Shown: positions 12,778-25,539 of the stretch, piece after piece | How positions within the stretch are numbered: the stretch's first letter is position 1 | Layout: every line of letters begins with the position of its first letter | Assembly: GCF_001638985.1 (NCBI RefSeq) | Contig: NW_017265137.1 | Location: forward strand, 2,381,848 to 2,445,847 | Length of the DNA stretch: 64,000 nucleotides | From: Phycomyces blakesleeanus NRRL 1555(-) | Taxonomy: Eukaryota; Mucoromycota; Mucoromycetes; Mucorales; Phycomycetaceae | Reading direction: 5' to 3' | Position numbers and translations under genes: made by a program | Notes under the pieces: generated by a model | Told to the model about the DNA's origin: nothing | The model's input: only the letters and a program-made list of their open reading frames with translations | The model's database searches: none

Positions 12778-13700
12778 CTGCAACAAAATTACATGCATGC
12801 TTCTCAGGCAATGCCAACCACAGATTGGATAACATTTCTTCATAAATCTGACCCGCAACCGCCTGCTTGTAAAAAAAAATAGCTTCTTCATATATAGTGC
12901 CTTTCTCGCCTCATCGATTTTTCTTCTCTGCTGTATTAGCAGACTCCCACCATCCACAGCCATGTCTTGTGTGTAATATATAGCATTACCGCTTGGATCT
13001 GATCCAGTCTGGAAATTTTCCGTTTGCCCTAAAAATGCATTGTTTTTTTTTGTTGCCGTGAGATATCGTGTATGTGTGTGTGTGCTAGTACTGACAATAC
13101 ACCTAATTGTTGTATTTGAAGTAAGGTTATAGTAATTTAGCATCCAACTATGGTGTAAAATATAACAAATGAAAAAAGAAGAATAGCGAAAAACAGACAA
13201 TAAATCTTAATGCTGATATTTTCCTTTATGTTTAGCAGCAATTCATTATTATGTTTCAGTATAATATTCTCACTTTTTATTTTATTTTATTTTATAAAAT
13301 ACAATGCTTTTTCTCTTTCTACCAATAGCTCATTACATTATCTCTAGTGTTATCAACCCGTACATACAAGAAACTATATGTCTTTTTCTCAATAAACCCC
13401 CCCCCCCCCCCCTTTGTCTAAAAGAGTAATACAATCTCCATAGATTATGTCTGTTGATTAACCTTGTAAATATTTCTTTGTCAAGCATATATATATAATA
13501 TATATACTGCTAAACCAGACAAGTAAAATAAATATAAAGCACCAATAAAATTAAATTCTGATGGATTTTGTCTCTTTATCCATATATTTACACAACACTG
13601 TGTACGAGCATAGATTAAGCTATTCGTATAAAATAAATATACAGGTTATCGAAATTTAACAAGAGCATAAATTTGCTTTATAGTTTTAATTTTTCTAGCC
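12778..13700. other. intergenic, 3' flank of cyclin and upstream of TBC gene
   Basis: No gene seen. It holds a C-run of about 18 at 13397-13414 and short AT repeats. It includes AT-rich sequence directly before the TBC gene; an additional 5' exon of that gene could be hidden here. Confidence 0.5.
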
Positions 13701-15195
13701 ATGTACAAGTATGAATTGGCTTCTATATCTTTTGGAATAAAAGCTCTGGCAGTTTTTCATATGTCTTCCCCTTCATACAGCTCTTACAATATATCCCATA
13801 CTCTTAATGACAATACATTTAATACTGCTTTGTCTCATTCTGGTATATATATAAGTCAATCTTTCTCTGGTACCAATCTTTAATATATAATAGCTCCATC
13901 TGTAATAGACTCGTTCCAACCAAGTATTCCATGTTTTAACGCATTAAACAGCATGTGGATATATGCAGCTAGGTATTTTTTGGAGCCTTTATTTTAGTTT
14001 CTTACCAGGTATGCACACTTAATGTATATCTTTTATTCCCTCAAAAAAATAGTCGCAATATCTTGGCCGTGTTTTCATGGAGTGGACTATCCATTGTTTG
14101 CACTTTTGGAGCTTGTTTTCTATTGACTTGTATTCATAAAAGGTATTAATATACACAGGTTTCTTTTTGTGTATAAGCTAATTGATTTATTATCTAATAC
14201 TTGTCAGAAAAAATGATTTAGCTCCCCCAATTTTTACAATGGAAGAATGTATTATTGAATCAAATGTATTCGAAAACCCGGCTGAATACCGATACCAGCT
14301 CATACTAGGCCGCACCTCAATTTTGCGTACCAAATTACGCGATAGATTTGGTTGTATAAAAAACAACGCCGTTTCATTGTACCCAAATTTAATACGTGGA
14401 AAGCTAGATTACGAAGGAATATTGAGACATGGGATTTGTAACATGTCTGCACTTCAACCTCATTTTCGGACGAAACGACGAAAAGAAAAACTTTTTAGAG
14501 TCTTGAAAGCCTATTCTTTATATGACAAAAGGGTTGGCTGTTGTCCCAATTTAAAATACATTGCTGGATCTCTTTTAACTCGAGTAAGTAGCTATCTATA
14601 TATAAAGGTAGTGTTTATGTGTAGCATAAAGTTTCTCTAATATGATGTATATTACAGATGAATGAAGCCCAAGCTTTTAGACTTTTGACTATTTTACTAA
14701 GTTCTAGGTCTGACATGATGGATTTTCGGTCGCTCTTTTTTCCATCAACGGATGGTTATTCACCTTTTCTTGAATATTTTGACTTTCTGATGGCTGCTAA
14801 GCTCCCTAATATGTACAATTATATGCTGAGTGGAGATATACGTCCTTCTGTATACATCAGTCACGGTTTTAAGAGTCTCTTTGGGCTACAAGGTCCAGCT
14901 TATCTGATCGAAAATACAATTGACTTGCTTCTAATTGAAGGACCTTGGATACTTCCGTATTGTATGCTGGCATTATTGGAGTCAAATGAGGACACAATCA
15001 TGAAAATGAATCACGATGAAATCCCTGGTTTTCTTTGGAAAGACGTATTTAAGCCATTTGAGGTATGATCTGCGAGTTTCCGGGAATTTACTAACGTATT
15101 GTTATCATTTTATAAACTTTCTTCTTATGTAGTCTGAATCAAGCACGTTTATATCTAGCACGCTACGTCTGGCAGATATTTATGTACCATTTTGA
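13701..15195 (+). CDS. TBC (Rab-GAP-like) domain protein with N-terminal membrane segment, predicted catalytically dead
   Basis: Six exons (13701-13842, 13894-13972, 14053-14142, 14208-14583, 14658-15062, 15133-15195) sum to 384 residues with every splice phase matching. Exon 3 encodes one hydrophobic helix (LAVFSWSGLSIVCTFGACFL), followed by HKRKN, so membrane anchoring is likely. The TBC fold is clear from LFRVLKAYSLYDKRVG, YIAGSLL, AFRLLTILL and PSVYISHGFKSLFG. TBC GAPs use an Arg in IxxDxxR and a Gln in YxQ. Here those positions read ICNMSAL and CCP, so both fingers are gone. The intact frame and introns argue against simple decay. It may act as a Rab-binding pseudo-GAP. The start is the first in-frame ATG; further 5' exons are possible. 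Confidence 0.78.
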
Positions 15196-15544
15196 AATAT
15201 AATTATTATCCAAAGCCATAAATTTAATTCTTAGAAAAATAAAGGATAAAGGTTGATTATATATAAAATTGAATTGTATGATTTTTGATTTTTGATTTTT
15301 TTTCATATATATATATCTCTTTTATGATAGAAAAGACAGAAATACCAAAACAATTACATAATAGAATAAAACAAGTATTTTTATTGGTACTATTTAGATT
15401 TTCTGGTTTTTTTTACAGTGGTACATTTAAGGGAAGAAATAATACAAAAGAAAATAGGCTCTAATAAAAGTAAACATCGGAGTCCTGGTACTGATTTACG
15501 GATCTTTAGTCTTGGTGCTATGAATTGAGGCCTGTACCCTTGCA
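15196..15544. other. intergenic between convergent genes
   Basis: AT-rich 3' flanks of the TBC gene (+) and the small secreted peptide gene (-). A poly-T/AT stretch lies at 15290-15320. Nothing else is seen. Confidence 0.6.
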
Positions 15545-15733
15545 TTAGCTAGCATTTGTGCTGTTTGTATTTGAGCTTGACGCGGAATTTCCGGTAGAGC
15601 TGTCGTGAGACATCATGACATCGTTGACAGCAATCGGTTTGGGAAATAAACTATCCCAGAATTCTGAAAAAGCTCCTGCGTTTACAGAGGCGACAGCAAG
15701 GGTAAGAAGAACAAGGATCAGATTGAATCTCAT
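15545..15733 (-). CDS. small secreted peptide, Ser/Asn-rich
   Basis: A 62-residue ORF without introns. The first 19-20 residues (MRFNLILVLLTLAVASVNAG) are a textbook signal peptide with an Ala-x-Ala-like cleavage zone. The mature part has FSEFWDSLFPKP followed by a Ser/Thr/Asn-rich tail with several N-glycosylation sequons. There are no cysteines, so it is unlike disulfide-rich effectors. TATA-like sequence lies 25-40 bp upstream. No family recognised. Confidence 0.6.
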   Translation of the reverse strand: MRFNLILVLLTLAVASVNAGAFSEFWDSLFPKPIAVNDVMMSHDSSTGNSASSSNTNSTNAS

Positions 15734-16103
15734 ATTGTGGTTTATAGGTTTGAAGGATAGGTAAAGATATAAGAGATAAAGTTGATGCTCATTAAAAAAA
15801 GGTATTTATTTATTTTGGACGATTAAGGTTCCATTTGATTTAAACTTCTGTAGATATACTCATTATTCTTATTTGAGGCTTCTTAAAGTAACGTAAAAAT
15901 AGAAACAATGTAAAGAGCTACGAGGCTTTGGTACTAACAAATTGCTTGAATAGTATTCTATTAAACTATTGTATTATCATGGCAGTTTATTATATACTTG
16001 TATGCTCATCATTAGGTGTGACGACAGTATCAATAAGTCAAGGTAGTACATATTTTATGGCTGAAAAATATGCTGGTGAGGTAGTAGGTGTTTAGATTTC
16101 TTT

Positions 16104-16134
<31 letters not shown>

Positions 16135-16770
16135 GTAATGCAAAATGGCTTTGACGGCTTAAAATAAAAATAAATAAAAAAGCAAATTCACCCAGTCATA
16201 AATCTTTGCTATATATTACTGGTAAACTATCCAATCCTGCCACCTTACAGCGCCACTTCTATATATTGTTTCAGCCAATAAACAAAAACCTGAATAGTTA
16301 AATAAAACAAGCTTGATTGGTTTTGCTATGCATGTGTGTTTTTTTTTCTTACATTATTTAATAATCAAATATCAAAGCTCAAAGCCCATTATATTCTGGA
16401 TCCTTTTTGGGAGATATTAGTTATAATTACTTAATACTGTGGTCAGTTCTGTTAGCATGAACAACAAGCCCAATGATTAAAGTATAGACTCAGGGTTATT
16501 GTTTATGTATAAGCCAAAATAGGAAGAAAGATAAAAGACTTTAATCTTGGTATATTTTAATAGCAATTTTTTTAAAGAAAATAAAATATGCTTCAATATT
16601 CTTGGGACCATTTAAAATGGTTATGGAATTTAATATCCAATTGATATCAACCAAAAAAAAAGTGGAAAACAAAGTGAGCAGCTTAAAGGTAAAGTATAGG
16701 TTTTAGCATAAAAACATGATATCTGTAAATATAATGGAGAAATAGAGCAATCACCTATTGAAAATAAAAC
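15734..16770. other. intergenic, no gene recognised
   Basis: AT-rich spacer with a (GT)n microsatellite at about 16104-16137. No ORF with a recognisable product on either strand. The left part is the promoter of the secreted peptide gene. Confidence 0.6.
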
Positions 16771-16780
16771 AAAAAAAAAA
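16771..16780 (-). terminator. Pol III terminator of U6
   Basis: A run of ten A on the plus strand, which is oligo-T on the transcribed strand directly after the U6 3' end. Confidence 0.7.
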
Positions 16781-16836
16781 TATGCTCCGTAGAGCGTTCC
16801 ATCTCAGAAGTTTAGTGTCATCCTTGTGCAGGGGCC

Positions 16837-16868
<32 letters not shown>

Positions 16869-16892
16869 ATATGTGACAGAGGTGCAAGCACT
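16781..16892 (-). ncRNA. U6: U6 spliceosomal snRNA
   Basis: The reverse complement carries the invariant U6 core: AAATTGGAACGATACAGAGA (ACAGAGA box, pairs with the 5' splice site), then GATTAGCATGGCCCCTGC (AGC triad and U4-pairing region), then AAGGATGACAC before the 3' end. The core is uninterrupted, without the mRNA-type introns seen in some fungal U6 genes. A T-run follows, and a TATA box lies about 30-38 bp upstream of the 5' end, as expected for Pol III type 3 promoters. The 5' stem region (GTGCTTGCACC) makes the exact 5' end uncertain by a few bases. Confidence 0.93.
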
Positions 16893-16921
16893 TGTCGACT
16901 AAAATAAATGTCCCAAAACAC

Positions 16922-16930
16922 TAAATATAT
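16922..16930 (-). promoter_or_regulatory. TATA box of U6 gene
   Basis: Reads ATATATTTAG on the minus strand, about 30-38 bp upstream of the U6 5' end. This matches the spacing of Pol III TATA elements in snRNA genes. Confidence 0.55.
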
Positions 16931-17604
16931 GCATTACTTTCACGTTTTATTAAAGTTGTGGGTCTCAAATGTCTTCTACTTCTTTAGAATAAAATAAAAC
17001 AAGGTAGACTGGCGTTCCTCGCGAGACTGAATTAAGAAATAACCACACTCTATGCAAAGAAAGATTGACGCGTTCACACAAATTTATGAAACTCTTCTAT
17101 ATTATAATAGTTTAGATAGCTAGACTTTTGCTCATGTAAATACATATGCTATGTATTGTGAATTTTGTTAAAGAGCTTTGCCTACTTCTCTACTGCTTAT
17201 CTCAATTGGACACACAATTAACATCGTATGCAATGTGTGCAAGAGTAATTCCTTGACTTGTAGAGAAATGTTGAAGAAAATAAAGGGAAAGATACAACTA
17301 CATATCACGCAACATCGTAATTTGACTCTGATTTTAAAGAAACCTAGATGTAGCTTATATTTTGGTTTTCTTTAATTTTTTCTTTCTTTTTATATACATG
17401 CATATAAAAATAAAAGAAAAAACAAGAGATTCGTGAAAGAATTGAATTGAATTGAATTGAGTTATATATATATATATATATTAATATTATTTATACAAAA
17501 TATAGCAGAGAAAATAAGGTGGATTGGGATGGGGGAGGGGAATATTTTTGTAAACATGGTAAAATCGGTATCGTAATTGGTGTACTGTATTTATAAACTA
17601 CAGC
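16931..17604. other. intergenic, 3' flank of myosin B
   Basis: No supported gene. An (AATTG)n pentamer array lies at 17441-17461 and a (TA)n run at 17464-17482. An ORF at 17178-17375 has no domain or coding character. Confidence 0.6.
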
Positions 17605-20600
17605 CTACATCTGGGCTTCCAGCAAAGTTGTGGTGGGAGTTGTTTGGGTGATCATGGTAAGTCGTCGGAGACGTTTCAGGTTTAGCTATTAAATATTAAA
17701 TATTAATTATTAATTTTTTTTTAAAAAAAAAGAGTCCCGAAAAGATACTAGTAGCAAATCAATTAAATTAAATTAATAAAAAAAAAAGACACTCACCCAT
17801 GCTGGCAAGTATTTCTGAGGCCTTGTTTCACGAGGGCCAGGAATCTCAAACGGATTAGTAGTGTCATCAATGGCAACAGAGTCCAACAAAAGGACATCAC
17901 TCTTATCACCACTAACTACATGAGATGCCACAGCTTTGAGTATATCTGGACGGATGGGATTCTATAGTAAAAAAAGTATCAGTATATACAACAAGAGAAC
18001 GCTTTGGAGTTTAGCTTCTTATTCTTCTTTGTTTGTTTGTTAAGAATTACCTCATAGTCAGCAACATGATACTGAGAAATAAGCTTTTGAATTTGTGTAG
18101 GAGAAAGAATCCAACAAACATCATAAATGTTCTCGATATCTTCCAAAGAAGCCTAAGTAATGTTTTAAAGGAAAACCACCGTTTGTAAGCAATAAAGTCT
18201 ACTAACAAACGACTGCGGACATTTACTTTTTTGAACTGTAATAACTTTGTTGTTTGCATCAAGTGCTCTAGTTGAAGAGTTCCCTCTGGAATATCGTGGC
18301 TCTTACACCATTCTTCAATACGTGTAATATTATATTGTATTTGCATAGCTACATACCCACAAAGAGACATTATATTTTGTTAGTAAAGATAAAGAAACCA
18401 AAAAAAAATCATCAAGGAATAAAGTTCTAGAGTCTTTTTTTCTTACCTCTCTTCCAAGAAGAAAAGTTCTTCCGCATAAGCAGGTCATTAAAAGCAGTGA
18501 CTCCAATCAATTTAAGCAGTTCGGTCAAAACCTGAGTGGACACGGATGGTTCGATGTAATAACATTTCATTGTACGCCACACCTTATTCAAGAAATTGAG
18601 GAGCTCATCCATGCTGTAGGTTGGCTGTGTGGTACCAGTCAAAAGCTTGTTAAAGAATCGACCAGAGTCGCTGGTAATAAAACCAGGAAGCGACTGTCCC
18701 TCAATAACAGCAGGGACAACCATTTTGCTGAGACGTTTCTTGAGCTCCTTCATCCAGGCATGGAAAATATTATCCTCAAGGCATTGCATCTCATACTTGA
18801 CTGATCGTACAAGCTTCTCAAAGTCCTGCCAAGCAGTCGAGCGGCGTCCGTTGGAATTGTTCTGGAACATCTCCTGTTCCATCTCTTGGAGGGTTTGGCA
18901 GAGAAGGGATAGTAATTCATGCACATTGGTCAACCAGAACGCACAAGGAACAACTGCTTCTTCACCCGTGAAGCTCTGAATTGATTTAATTATTGTATTT
19001 TAGTATATTTTTTTTATAATTTCAAAATATTTCCCAGTCAGCATATAGAGAAAAAAAAACATTTTAGTGCTGTATATTAGATATGCTTACCAGGCATTGT
19101 TTTTGAATAGTATCCATAACTGTAAACATAAGACGTTCTGACTCCTGAACATATCTCAGGCGCCACATTTCTGTAACACACATACTGATCATATGAGCAG
19201 GGAAGAATATTTCCTTTTGGGAAGGAGGGTTCTGGAGACTGGGGAGGGGCATCTTCAAGGCTTTAATAAGACCCTCGTGAATTTCTTCTTGGAGACTGTC
19301 TTCATCGCGAAGAATACCGTGAATCTTTGTGCAAAAAAAAATAGTTGGTAAGTCATACATACATAGATATATACATCCATTAAACCTCTACACTTTTACA
19401 CTCTTACCTCTTCCTCAGGTTCTTCATCAATAGCACCAGTAACGGTTTTATTGCCTAGAATTGTGCTAAGTTGATCAACAGAAGTAGGACGGGGACTCTT
19501 GCTACTATTGAGATTTTCAGTTTTTCTGATACTGTCAATAGATGTCTTTGGGCGTGCTTGAATAACATCTGCAGAGCTGTTGCGACGAGGTCTTCGGTTA
19601 ACAGGTATACTTGCAGGCGACAGATTGCGTTCGTTAAGCGGCTCTTTGAGAGCTTCGGTCTCCAATATTCTGGCTGGCGAGGGAGATAGATTTCGCATAG
19701 CATTGGGAGCAGGAGAAAGCCCTCTGGTGCCAGCAGGGGATAGACCTCTGGCTCCACCAGCAGACTGCTGTTGCTTGCGCGGAGCATGGAGGACTTGTGT
19801 AAGTTGGGTCTTGAGAGCAGCAATTTGACTCTTCAGCTCAGCAACTTCGGCTTCATCTGCAGGCTTGCTTGCCCGCTCGTTAGCTTCTTCGACTGCCTTC
19901 TGAAGTTCTGTGATAGTTTCTTTTTGGGTATTGTTTTGTTCCAGCATCTGGGCGAGTTCCTTGTCTTGAGTCTTTATCTTATCCAGTGATTTCTTGTAGT
20001 CTGCTGCAAGTACATCTTTCTCAGATAGAAGAGTATCCCATTGAGCTTGAGGAACAGTCGGTTCCTGTAACTTCTCTTCGAATCCTTTGGCTCTTCTCTC
20101 CATCTTTTCGTATCTATCAGACCAGTTGCGGATCTGGGCTTCCAGCTGGACTGAACGGTCCATGGCAGCCTTCTTTTCGTCTCTTACTGCAGTCAGAGTC
20201 TGAGTCAGCTCTACAACCTTGTTTTCAAGAGCATAGGACACTTCCTTGAAGTGCACAACCGATCGAGCTTCTGTTACCATGGCCACCAAAGCTTTGCGAG
20301 CAACTCTTTGACGAATGCACGACTGCAGGTGGATGACCATATCACGCTGCTTCTTATAGTTTTTGCGAGCAAACCTAGTTTAATTTTTTGTTTTTTTTAG
20401 TGACCATGAGGGGGGGTTTTATGCCAGATTTTCTTTAAAAAAGAAATTATTCTATATATTTTACCATCCACGGATAAGCTTTTGAATCTGAACTGCAGCG
20501 TGACTCTTCTCCAAGAATACAAAGAGGCGGCGTCCATTGTATCCACGAGCAGCTGAGATGAATCAATTATATGGTATGATATGATATGATATGATATGAT

Positions 20601-23600
20601 ATTATATATAGGTTTATTGTGTTTGTGTGTGAGTTCCTTCCTTCTTTCAAATATAATCACTTTCTTTCTTTCCTTTAAAGTTTCTTACCTGCTTGAAGTT
20701 TGAGAATAAACTGTTGTTTTGCAAGATACTTCTTGCGCTCCACATATCTGCGCCAGTTCTTTTGCAGAATGACTGCAGCTTTTTCTTCACGGAGAGCCTG
20801 CAGCTTTTTGACAGAAACCTTGGTTCGGGCAATACATTGCAGTTTCACAGTAAGCTCTTGCATACGGACATAACGTGTGCGATACACAAATCTGCGGATA
20901 TTCTTTTGTAGTAATACTGCACATTCATTGAACCTGTCAGAACGCAGTTTCTCAAGATAAGCAAGCTACGTAATTAAAAGAAGAAGAAAGAAAAAAAAAA
21001 GGGGGGGGGGGAGATTTGATATATAAGAATGAAGTCCACCGATTGTTTCATTTTTTATGTGTGTGTGTACCTGACCAGCACGGAAAAAGATTTTTGAAAT
21101 TCCCTCCTGATACATTGCGGTATCCTTGATTGATGCTGCCAAGATTACGGAGCACAGCTCATTGATGTCAGGTCGTGACTTGGGATCCCAATGTTTTGAA
21201 GACACAAGAGCATAGTAGCGATCAGCGAATTCTTCGTAAGACCATCTTGTAGGATAGCCGGCGCAACTGATACGAATTGTTTCCAGCACACCACATGCTC
21301 GCAGTTGAGCAAGGACCATATTGGGCTCAAATTCCCACGCAACCTTTGCCTCGTTTGGTTTGATACATCGGATATAATGTACATTGGTGTTTCCAATAGT
21401 GTCCATTAGGTTAATGAGAGAAAGCTAAGATGAAGATGAAGATGAAGATGAAAATAACAGTAACAACAATTAACCAAAGAAAGAAATTGAGGTGAGTATT
21501 TTATTCGTTCTCTCTTTCCTTCTTCTCGATCGCTCCTATCCAACATACCTTGAAAATAGAGCCCAGTGTCGGTTTTCTGGATGTCATACTCATACGCTTA
21601 TTGTTCTCTGGCTATTATTTGACCGACACAAATTGTCAGATTTATATTTATATTTTTCGCATTGTATATTACTTACTGTGTGGGTCTGGGCATTTGCAGC
21701 AGCCTTTTCCATAATCTCTTGAAGATAATCAAATTCCGAGGATTGCAAGAGTGCAAGATGCTCGTCTGGAACGGTATCCTTGTTTTTATCCAAGAAGTTT
21801 TCGGCTTCATACTCAACATCGTGGGCATAGTGAGCAATGGTAAAGGCAGTGTTTGAGAAACGAGGTTTCTTAAAGACTTTTTTAAAGCCAACATTGTCAA
21901 AGTTGGAGTATAGCTTCTGAACAAAGCCTACATCTGTACCCGAAGGAAGACGCGATTCCTATTCATTTTATTTCGATGTTTTGTAAGATCCCCCATTCAA
22001 TTCAATTTTTTTAAACTAGTACGTACCTCATCCAAAAGGGATAGAATACCAAGTTTTCCTTCGATAAGTTCAATACACTTTTGGTTGTCACTGAATTCAA
22101 TAAATGTCCAATTGATCTTTTCCTGGATGTATTCTTCTTGTTCCAGCTTGAAGACGTGTTGATTGAACTGAGAGACAAATATATAGAGCATAAATTAGAC
22201 TTTTCTTATTCTTATTCTTTGTATTTCGTGTTTCATAACTATTACCCACACACCCACACCCACATATCCAATTGATATATATATATATATATGTGTGTGT
22301 GTTTACCTGTTGCTGAAGTTTTTCGTTGGCATAATTGATACAAAACTGTTCAAAAGAGTTCTTTTTGAAATGCTCAAAACCATAGATATCGAGGACACCA
22401 ATAAAATTGCGCACTTTTTCATCATCAGGACACGACAGACTCTCGTTGATAACACTGACAAGCCAGTCAAACAGATTTGCATAGATGTATTTGGCTACCG
22501 AATCTTTAACGACCGAGGCCTGGGCAGGGTTTAGGTTCGTGACGATCTTCTCAGACCGAGTGACGATTTGTTTGCGAATGATCCACTTTCTGAAATCAGC
22601 AGTCTTGATACCCAACAGACGCGTGGCTGTCAAAAGCGCAGGGTCTGTCTCTGCAACCATAGCATCCGAACGTCCTCCGATCTCAATATTACCAAGATGT
22701 AAGAGTGCAGCCAACAGTCGGAAGATCTTCCATTGCAATTTGACAGACACGCCGATGGTAGAGAGTGCTCTTTGGGTGATTTCAAACTCTGCTGCGTCAT
22801 CCATCCCAGGCACGGTGCCTGTGCCGGATTGATTGAGGTAGTGGAAGGTAGTGTAGTCACCGAGCTCAAACTCTTTTCTTTCTGAAGAAGGAGCACCAAC
22901 ACAAAGCTAGATAATATAGGACAACATTTATAAGTCACGAATCAAACCAACTTCTTTTGCTTTTGCTATCCTATACCTATGACTATAACTACGACTGTGA
23001 TTTATAGTTTTTTCACGTTACCTGGTAAAATATATGGTAGTTTCTCTCTATCTCTGGCTGGAAAATCAATCTGGATCGTTCCAAAAGGTAGGTTCTGATC
23101 TTGGCTCCAATAATATTTGCGTCAGTGTCAAACTGAATCTCGATATACTTTCCGAAACGAGAACTGTTGTCGTTACGAGTGGTCTTGGCGTTACCGAAGG
23201 CTTCCATGATAGGATTGGTAGCTATGGAAACGAGCGGGTGTTATTCAACCTATCATTATCTATGCAATTTTTTTTTCTGGGGGAAAAATTTGTTGTTGTT
23301 GTTGTTGTTGTTTTTTTGGTGTTGTTTGTTACCTAATATCTGCTCTTCGACTTCTGTCATTGATCCACTGGTTTTGAGCTTCTTTCCCTTGGAGTCCTGA
23401 TCATCGGCCATGGCAAAATAACGCATGATATACTTTGCACTGACTGTCTTTCCGGCACCACTGCATACCACTTCTTTAATAACTTTGTTCGTTCCCCTTT
23501 TGACGAGTTTCGTATCACTTGCCTCTCTCCTGAAACGACGATTGTTTGGTTTGTTTGTTCTCGAATCATGCAACGATACGCATCTTCGGCAATAGCGAAC

Positions 23601-24303
23601 AAATGGGGTTCAAGCTCTCCTCTTCGTCTGCCGGAGTATTGCTGGACAATGTCAGGGTCGTACAAGGATACACGGTCAAAAGGATTCATGGCAATCAGCA
23701 CAATTCCAGAATAGGTGTATATCAGATGCTGTAAGTATCGTGTACGGATTGTGTTCATTACTTTTTTTAATACAAAAAAAGAAGAGAAGAAGTATTAATA
23801 TATGCATGTATTAGCACCAACCCTGACCACTACTCTAGACCACATCATACTGTACTGTACTGTACTGTACTGTACTGTACTGTACTGCACCGCGATATTT
23901 TTTTTTAATATTATTATTATTGTTTTTGCTGTTTTACCTGCAGGCTCATTTAGATAACTCAGATTTGTCAAATCATCTGTTGACTCCATCTTGGGCGGGT
24001 TTCTAAGCGGTGGTAGTTTTGATCCGGCTGTCTTTTCGATATCTGCCCACGTCGCCTCAAAGACGTATTCCTGAAATGCGCACCTCTCTTCTGTCAGATG
24101 TTATTTCTTGCGAGGATTTCTTAGATAGGTCTTACCTTTTCATCTTCATCTTCTCCTTGAAAGACAAGTCTGACCTTGCCAGCCACGACAGTGTTGGATA
24201 TGCAGGTGGTGGAAACCCAGGCTTCTCTCTTGTCCGGGAACCAAGCCTTGGTTCCCTTTGTGTAAACTTCGACAGACTGTTGGGCACTTGCCACTACTAC
24301 CAT
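17605..24303 (-). CDS. MYO2: class V myosin heavy chain, copy B
   Basis: Same architecture as copy A, in the same orientation, about 7.4 kb beyond its start codon. Starts [21 protein letters not shown]. The motor has P-loop GESGAGKT (exon junction at 23523/23460), switch I NNSSRFGK (about 23150-23175), switch II DIYGFE (about 22380-22397) and [15 protein letters not shown] repeats span 20290-20940 (such as [16 protein letters not shown]), and the coiled coil spans 19900-20290. A Ser/Pro-rich linker has repeated RGLSPA and NLSPSP motifs. The DIL domain (18933-17605) ends in [11 protein letters not shown] and LLEAQM. Introns interrupt the same positions as in copy A (P-loop, after EKLQQQ, after SLLDE), so the pair arose by DNA duplication. 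One intron, 23461-23522, uses a GC donor (GCAAGT) where copy A has GT. A (TATGA)n array sits in the intron at 20570-20602. Confidence 0.93.
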
Positions 24304-24606
24304 TATAAAAAGTTCAAGGACTCGGTTTTTTTTTGTTTGGACTATAGAAAGAAAGAAAAAATGGAAGGTGGTAGGAGAAGGATGGAAATTGGCCAATAAA
24401 CTGTCTCTCTTTGGCCACAAAAAAAATGCGGTTTTATAAAAAATAAATTAAAAAACTAAATAAAAATATTAAGAGAAGAAGAAGGAGGAGAAAATATTGA
24501 ACAAAACAGACTAAATATTATTATTATTATTATTAAAAAAAAGGCTATTCTAACAGAGAGAGAAGGAAAGAAGCGTGTGACCTGCTCGAAAGTGTCACCA
24601 ACAACA

Positions 24607-24625
24607 GTCTAAGGTTGGGCGGATA
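24607..24625. promoter_or_regulatory. shared upstream element of myosin B
   Basis: GTCTAAGGTTGGGCGGATA, partner of 10521-10540 upstream of myosin A. It allows one gap and three substitutions around an identical TGGGCGG core. Confidence 0.35.
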
Positions 24626-25380
24626 ACGAAACTCTCGGGAGGGAAATAGAAATGGATCATTTGTGAATTTTTTTTCTTTGAGCTTCTTGTAACCTACAAA
24701 TCTAGCATGATATTTAACCCAAAAGAAAAACAAACTTTTATAAAATTCTTGTGAGATGCAAACCAAAAGAGACAGCTTTACTGGCCTAACTCCAGTCCAT
24801 TTCTATGACGCGTCAGTATAGGAAACAAGAAGGCTACATTCAAAGCAAGAGACACGCCACAAATGAAAATGAATAAAAGTCTAAAGACCTGCATATCTAT
24901 GTACACATTTCAAGTCCAAGGTCTCTAATACTTCTTTGTTGTTGTAAGGAGCCCCAGCTTATGCAATACATTATTTCTTAAGATCTTGATTCTTCTTCTT
25001 TTCCATGTGCTTCTCTTACTATGTGTGTACGTGTGTCTGTTCCAGGGATATAGTAATTTGATGGTATATATCAACAATGGTTACACTTCTCTTCATAAAA
25101 TAATAATATATCACAAGTTTGTCAGTGCACAAAATCTGTCATGTATGTCACCTTATTGGGTGTACCTATTGCACTGCCTGTACTTTCTGTATTGCCTGTA
25201 CTTCTTGTACTGACTATACTGACTCTATTAACTGTATTGCCAGATTCGCCTTCTCTCTTGATACAACTCATATGCGTTGCTTCTGTAGAAAATGGTAAGA
25301 ATGGAAATTAATCGGCGTCTTATTTATTATTCCTATGTTCCACACATACAGGATATGATATTATGATATTCAAATGAACG

Positions 25381-25481
25381 ACGTACACACATACACATAC
25401 ACATACACATATACATACATACATACATACATACACACATACATATATATATATATATGCATAGGTATATGTATATGCACA

Positions 25482-25539
<58 letters not shown>

